This document shows, in pieces, positions 59,856 through 64,000 of a stretch of DNA of 64,000 nucleotides. The stretch's first letter is position 1. Every line of letters starts with the position of its first letter. A model generated the notes under the pieces. That model saw only the letters and a list, made by a program, of their open reading frames with translations, was not told where the DNA came from and ran no database searches. The translations under genes were made by a program, and so were the position numbers. Where the stretch lies: positions 1,674,001-1,738,000 of the forward strand of contig JAQQWL010000007.1 in assembly GCA_038363925.1 (NCBI GenBank), read 5' to 3'. The DNA is from Apiospora phragmitis (taxonomy: Eukaryota; Ascomycota; Sordariomycetes; Amphisphaeriales; Apiosporaceae).

Positions 59856-62730
59856 AAGAGGAGAGCAAGGCAGAATTATGGTAGGCAGGTTAGAAAGTAC
59901 GAGCGAGAGAGAGGTTGTACGGGTCGGGTCCTGTCCCTTTGGGTCCAAGACTCAAGAGGAGAAAGGAAGTCAGCCCGGGGTGAGTGGATGGATGGACGGC
60001 CCATGGATCAATGGTGGATCAAGAGCGTGAGTTGAGTTGAGTTGCATAGAACAAGTGGGTCCCCTAAGACAAAGTACTGTTCAGGTACACTTTGTAATGG
60101 TTTGTTGCAGAGCGACTTTATTGTTCAGTGCTCTCAGTGCTCTCTTTCCCCCCTCCCCCCTCCCCCCAACCGACTCACGCAACCCAAGCAGCATGGACAA
60201 GGGTCTTGGATGTACGGGAGCAGCAGGGCAGATGCAGGCCAGCTATTACCAAGGAAGTGTGTGCAGTGAATTGTTATTATATTATTGTTTGCAGAATGAA
60301 TTGTCTACGTTATGTATGTAGTTGGTTGTACAGTATGTAAGGTAGTCAAGCAGCGTCCAAGCCAACCTTATTAGTCTGATGCTGCTGCCGCCGATGCCTA
60401 GCATCAATCGATGCCTGTATGTGCTACTTGACTGTTCTTGCATATACCGACTCTTTGTGTCGGTCTGCCTTTGAGAACAGAAGATTATGAACCGTTGTCC
60501 CCGTATATCACCCCCCCTCTCTCTTCCTTCTTTGCTTCGCCTTACCTTTGTCTGGTCAGAAAGCTTGGTACACCGAGTAAAGAAAGCCCAGCAAGCATGG
60601 GCACCAAATGTAAGTAGACGGACCAGAAGGCCGGCCCCCCTGCGTTTCAATAATCGTTGACGATGATCGCTACGTATATGTACATACTTTCTGCCTTCCG
60701 TATTAGCCACTTACTACTTACATGATTTATGCGGGCAACGCAGTTGATTCGATTTGTCCATACTTCAAGGCCTTTTAAACGACCACCGACCCAAATGAGG
60801 GCAGTCGTTGTCACAGTCGTGGCTAGCGCGCTGCACGAGACAAGACAAAGAGACAGGGAAGAGATGGGATCTGCCAACCCGAAGAGGAATTGCCCGTCTT
60901 ATCAGACTGGGCTGTGTGTTCTTCCGCCCCATCTTTTCCCAGTCAGTCAGTCAGCAGCCAGTCCCTTACCTAATGACATACATACACATGCATCATATGT
61001 AGGTTCTGTAGACAAGAATGCATCCCGTCTTTCCAGAACATCGTGTGTGCTGACGCCACGGTACAACACACTCATCGGAAACACAGCTGTCGGAGAGGGG
61101 GTTGAGTGGCATTCATTACCTGGGATGTAGTAAATCACCAGCAAAAGCAAGTACATATATCCATAGGAAGCCCTGACAACCTTAACCCGGTTTTACCGTT
61201 CTCTAGAAGGAGGAAAAGAAAGCCATAGCGCAATGATGCCCCGCCTATGCCCGGTTATTTAATACTTGGTGAAACATCCCCCCTAATCAGTTTAATCGCA
61301 AACCACAGGGCAAAAGCATACCGAAGGCAGCATGTGCTTGCTACTGCTGCTATCAAGAAGCGAACAAGCATAAAAATGAACAATTTCCAAGGCACCTTCT
61401 TTCATTGATTACCTCATGGTCGTCTTCAATCATCACAAATGCGAGTGTCCCACTCAGCACCAAACAGCAAAGCCGCCCACCGCCTCCCTCCCCCGGCCAT
61501 GTATGAGGCGATGTCGTTGGTGGCATCCCCGGACTGCCCTGTCAGCCAACGCCTGCCATTATACGAAAGGGTTTCGACGGGACGTTGGAACGCATCAATT
61601 GACCGCTTCTTAGAGGGATCCCGGCCGGTGACTACAACAACTCACCTCTAATTACTAGGTATTTGAGAGAATATCAAAAAGAAAACCACGGCCGCTTCCA
61701 TCGGCTGCACAATCCGGACAGCAGCCAGCAGGTACTCACGGATTAAGCCGGCCGGCCCACTTGGCCATATTGATTGGTCTTGTATGCACTGCGTATTCTC
61801 TCAGCTTTCTCCAGCAGCAGACGCCCAGCGAGGAGGCAAGCCACCGGAGTACTTGAGGAGTACGGTTACCACAACCAGTTGACCATGCTTGGGATTAGGC
61901 ACTACGACTAGTGCCCGTAGTGTATGTACGAGAGAGACTTCTTGTGGTCAGCAACTCGTGACTATCATGTCCAAACCCGTCAAGATCGTAAGCTTAACGG
62001 GCTGGGGCGAGAAGCAAGTTTCTTCCTCCAATGGTTCCCGAGCGAAGGGCCGCAGTTTGACAGGAACATAAGTGATGTACATACATACCTCGCACATCCT
62101 ATATTATTTCGCTCAGTCCACGGTTTTCAAAACCGCCAACGAACATCTACAGCAGTGGTAACTGTCCGTCATCTATTCGTTGCTGTTTGTCAGGTACGTG
62201 AAGTAAGAATCGTAATTGGTTGATATAATGCTTAGCCAGGACCAATGCATAAGTAAATCATAATTATGTCAACCAACGATGTGTCTGAAACATCTTTGAA
62301 CCCTGGTACTTGATTACAGTGTAAGAGAATCCACGGGACAAGAGGCTTGCCGTACAACGAAACGAGTCAAACCTTCACCAACATAACAACAGAGAGAGAG
62401 AATCCTTGTCCCGGAAACTTGGGCGCTTGCTGATAGATCATTTGTTGATAGGTATTTTCTAACGAGTGTCGGTAGATTAATAAGTTGCAAGCGGCTGGAG
62501 CGAGAAGACTACGGCCTAGAGGTTGAGCGAGGTCGTCACATTATCTGATGAAGAACTTCCCATTGCCCAGCACAACACACGAAGGATCTCATCTCCCGGT
62601 TTTCATTGGCTACGCAAGGTCCTTTCTCCCCCTCCACTTACCCAGGTAGGCATGGATGGATAAGCCCAGTCGTTCCAGGTCAACACTGCAAAGAAGAGGA
62701 GTGATGAATGAGTTGACGGGATCCTTCGGG

Positions 62731-62839
62731 TTCAACGCTGCTTCATGTCCAACGCTGCTTCATGTCCAACGCTGCTTCATGTCCAACGCTGCTTCATGTC
62801 CAACGCTGCTTCATGTCCAACGCTGCTTCATGTCCAACG
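62731..62839. repeat. 17-bp tandem repeat, six copies
   Basis: Six nearly perfect direct copies of tccaacgctgcttcatg plus a partial seventh. Only the first copy differs, by one base. The high identity indicates a recent or homogenised minisatellite. Confidence 0.95.
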
Positions 62840-64000
62840 CGTCAAGGTTTGGTTAGAGCAGGAATCTTGGCTTCTTCCGGTCAGCCCCTGAAAGGCTGTT
62901 GATGTACTACATATAATCTGCACCCAGAAATGCACTGTATTTCTGCAAATTTGGGATAGTAGCCTGCGGTCAACGGATTGATAGTAAGGTAGTCTTATTA
63001 TTAGTGTCTCAAATGAGGGCAATAGAAATGTTTTACTCCTCATTTCTGGGAATCCCTGATAGGCAAGAGACGCAACGGCTCGGCGATCAGCTAGCGAGTC
63101 TATCGGACATACTAAACGGCCCTGCGCTCATCACCATGTTGCACTGTACGGGCAACGGCCCGCCCCAAAACAGTCAAATGTCTCAACCTACTGCGAGATC
63201 AGGTGAGAGCAAGCAACCAGCCTCAAGAGCTCAGCAGCTGGTCACCGTCTCGCAGGCGCACACCAACGGAATGGGTTGCACGATGTTTACCTAGGTATGA
63301 GCTGACATGAAGCGCCCCGAAGCCGCAAAGGCCCGACTGCGCAAGGTGAGCAGCTCGCCGGCGATGACGCTCCCTAGGCGTTTCTCGAATGGTATTACTA
63401 AATAAAATCAAAATAAGGCGCGACCGATCCCCGACTTGGACGTAGATGGATGGGCGGATGTATCGACAGCGTACCTGATGGCTGGGTTCGATACAGCACC
63501 TAGCCTATTGCCTAGGATCGTTAGTGGATGCGCCACGTTGGAAACCGTACTGCCTACCGTCCATTCAACGACCCATGATAAAGGCTCTTTGCCCCGCCTT
63601 CATCACGGACATGTATCACTCGTACTGGGAAAGAGAGACCTCAGGGCCAGAAGGGGGTGCCGTAGCCGTGCGTACCTAAGCCTCCGCAGAACGCGCGCTT
63701 GCCCCGAATTCTATTAATGAATTCAATTCGATTGAATCGCTCGTAAAGCATGGAAAGCAGAGAGCATGCACTTTCGGCATTCGCAACCAAAAGCCCCGAC
63801 GGTGATTGATACATACATCTCACAGAATGCGTACATTTATGTAGTAAGTAAGTTGGTAAGTTATTAGTTGGATGGTACTCCGTACGATTCCTCTTACATG
63901 GATTCCCTATGGGCTGGCTCTCTCGCTCGCGAACTGCAGAGTAGATCCGCCGCCGTGCCGTGGGGGCAGGCAAAGGTCCCCTTGGTTACTTCACGGCGAG

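Larger units (their letters stand above)
59486..64000. other. gene-poor terminal interval
   Basis: About 4.5 kb after the promoter of the ELL-like gene. It holds a GTA microsatellite at 59819-59855 and a 17-bp tandem array at 62731-62839. A C-rich patch lies near 60150. No gene, tRNA or rRNA is supported up to the window edge. Confidence 0.55.

Noticed and set aside
62731..62839. CRISPR-like array or telomeric repeat
   Set aside because: Direct 17-bp units without spacers and no TTAGGG-type motif; it is a minisatellite.

Overview
The window is nuclear DNA of a filamentous ascomycete (Pezizomycotina, most probably a Sordariomycete). Coding regions are split by short introns of about 50-250 bp with GTAAGT/GTACGT/GTGAGT donors. 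Intergenic DNA is long and poor in genes. The recognisable proteins are eukaryotic and several belong to families typical of ascomycetes. No operons, ribosome-binding sites or CRISPR arrays are present. The assembly carries many one-base indels, mostly at G, C or A runs, which break otherwise conserved reading frames. They also hit genes that should be essential (UTP17), so most look like sequencing errors.

Layout. 1-4 kb: the 3' part of a GUP1-like MBOAT acyltransferase, then a FAR-17a/AIG1-like membrane protein on the minus strand. 4-9 kb: gene-poor. 9-15.3 kb: a large acidic coiled-coil protein of unknown role, a small hypothetical protein and a BAP31/Yet-type ER protein. 16-18.7 kb: two neighbouring paralogous Cys-rich single-pass membrane proteins. 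20.7-22.1 kb: an aquaporin. 23.4-27 kb: a helix-hairpin-helix protein, a small zinc-finger protein and a 2-oxoglutarate/Fe(II) dioxygenase. 27.8-31.9 kb: UTP17/NAN1 (minus) head to head with RPB10 (plus). 36-38.6 kb: a conserved serine/proline-rich protein with seven intact exons. 39.2-40.8 kb: a fungal HTH-like low-complexity protein.

41.4-47.2 kb is the unusual part. It is a mosaic in which short, well-conserved pieces of 28S rRNA (three) and 18S rRNA (two halves of one stretch split by about 350 bp) lie out of order on the plus strand. Between them are minus-strand coding relics: a cullin piece, a SANT/Myb-like piece that keeps its intron, and several unrecognised exons. A roughly 45-bp coding-like module recurs four times next to the rRNA pieces. 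A decayed 36-bp tandem array, a tRNA-like relic and an inverted repeat flank the mosaic.

49.2-52.3 kb: a Methyltransf_16 methyltransferase and a single-exon coiled-coil protein. 57.3-59.5 kb: an ELL-like elongation factor. 52.3-57.3 kb and 59.5-64 kb hold only simple repeats and chance ORFs. The identifiable genes are mainly housekeeping: rRNA transcription and processing (RPB10, UTP17), Pol II elongation (ELL), ER membrane biology (BAP31, GUP1, FAR-17a) and transport (aquaporin). Nothing suggests a metabolic cluster.
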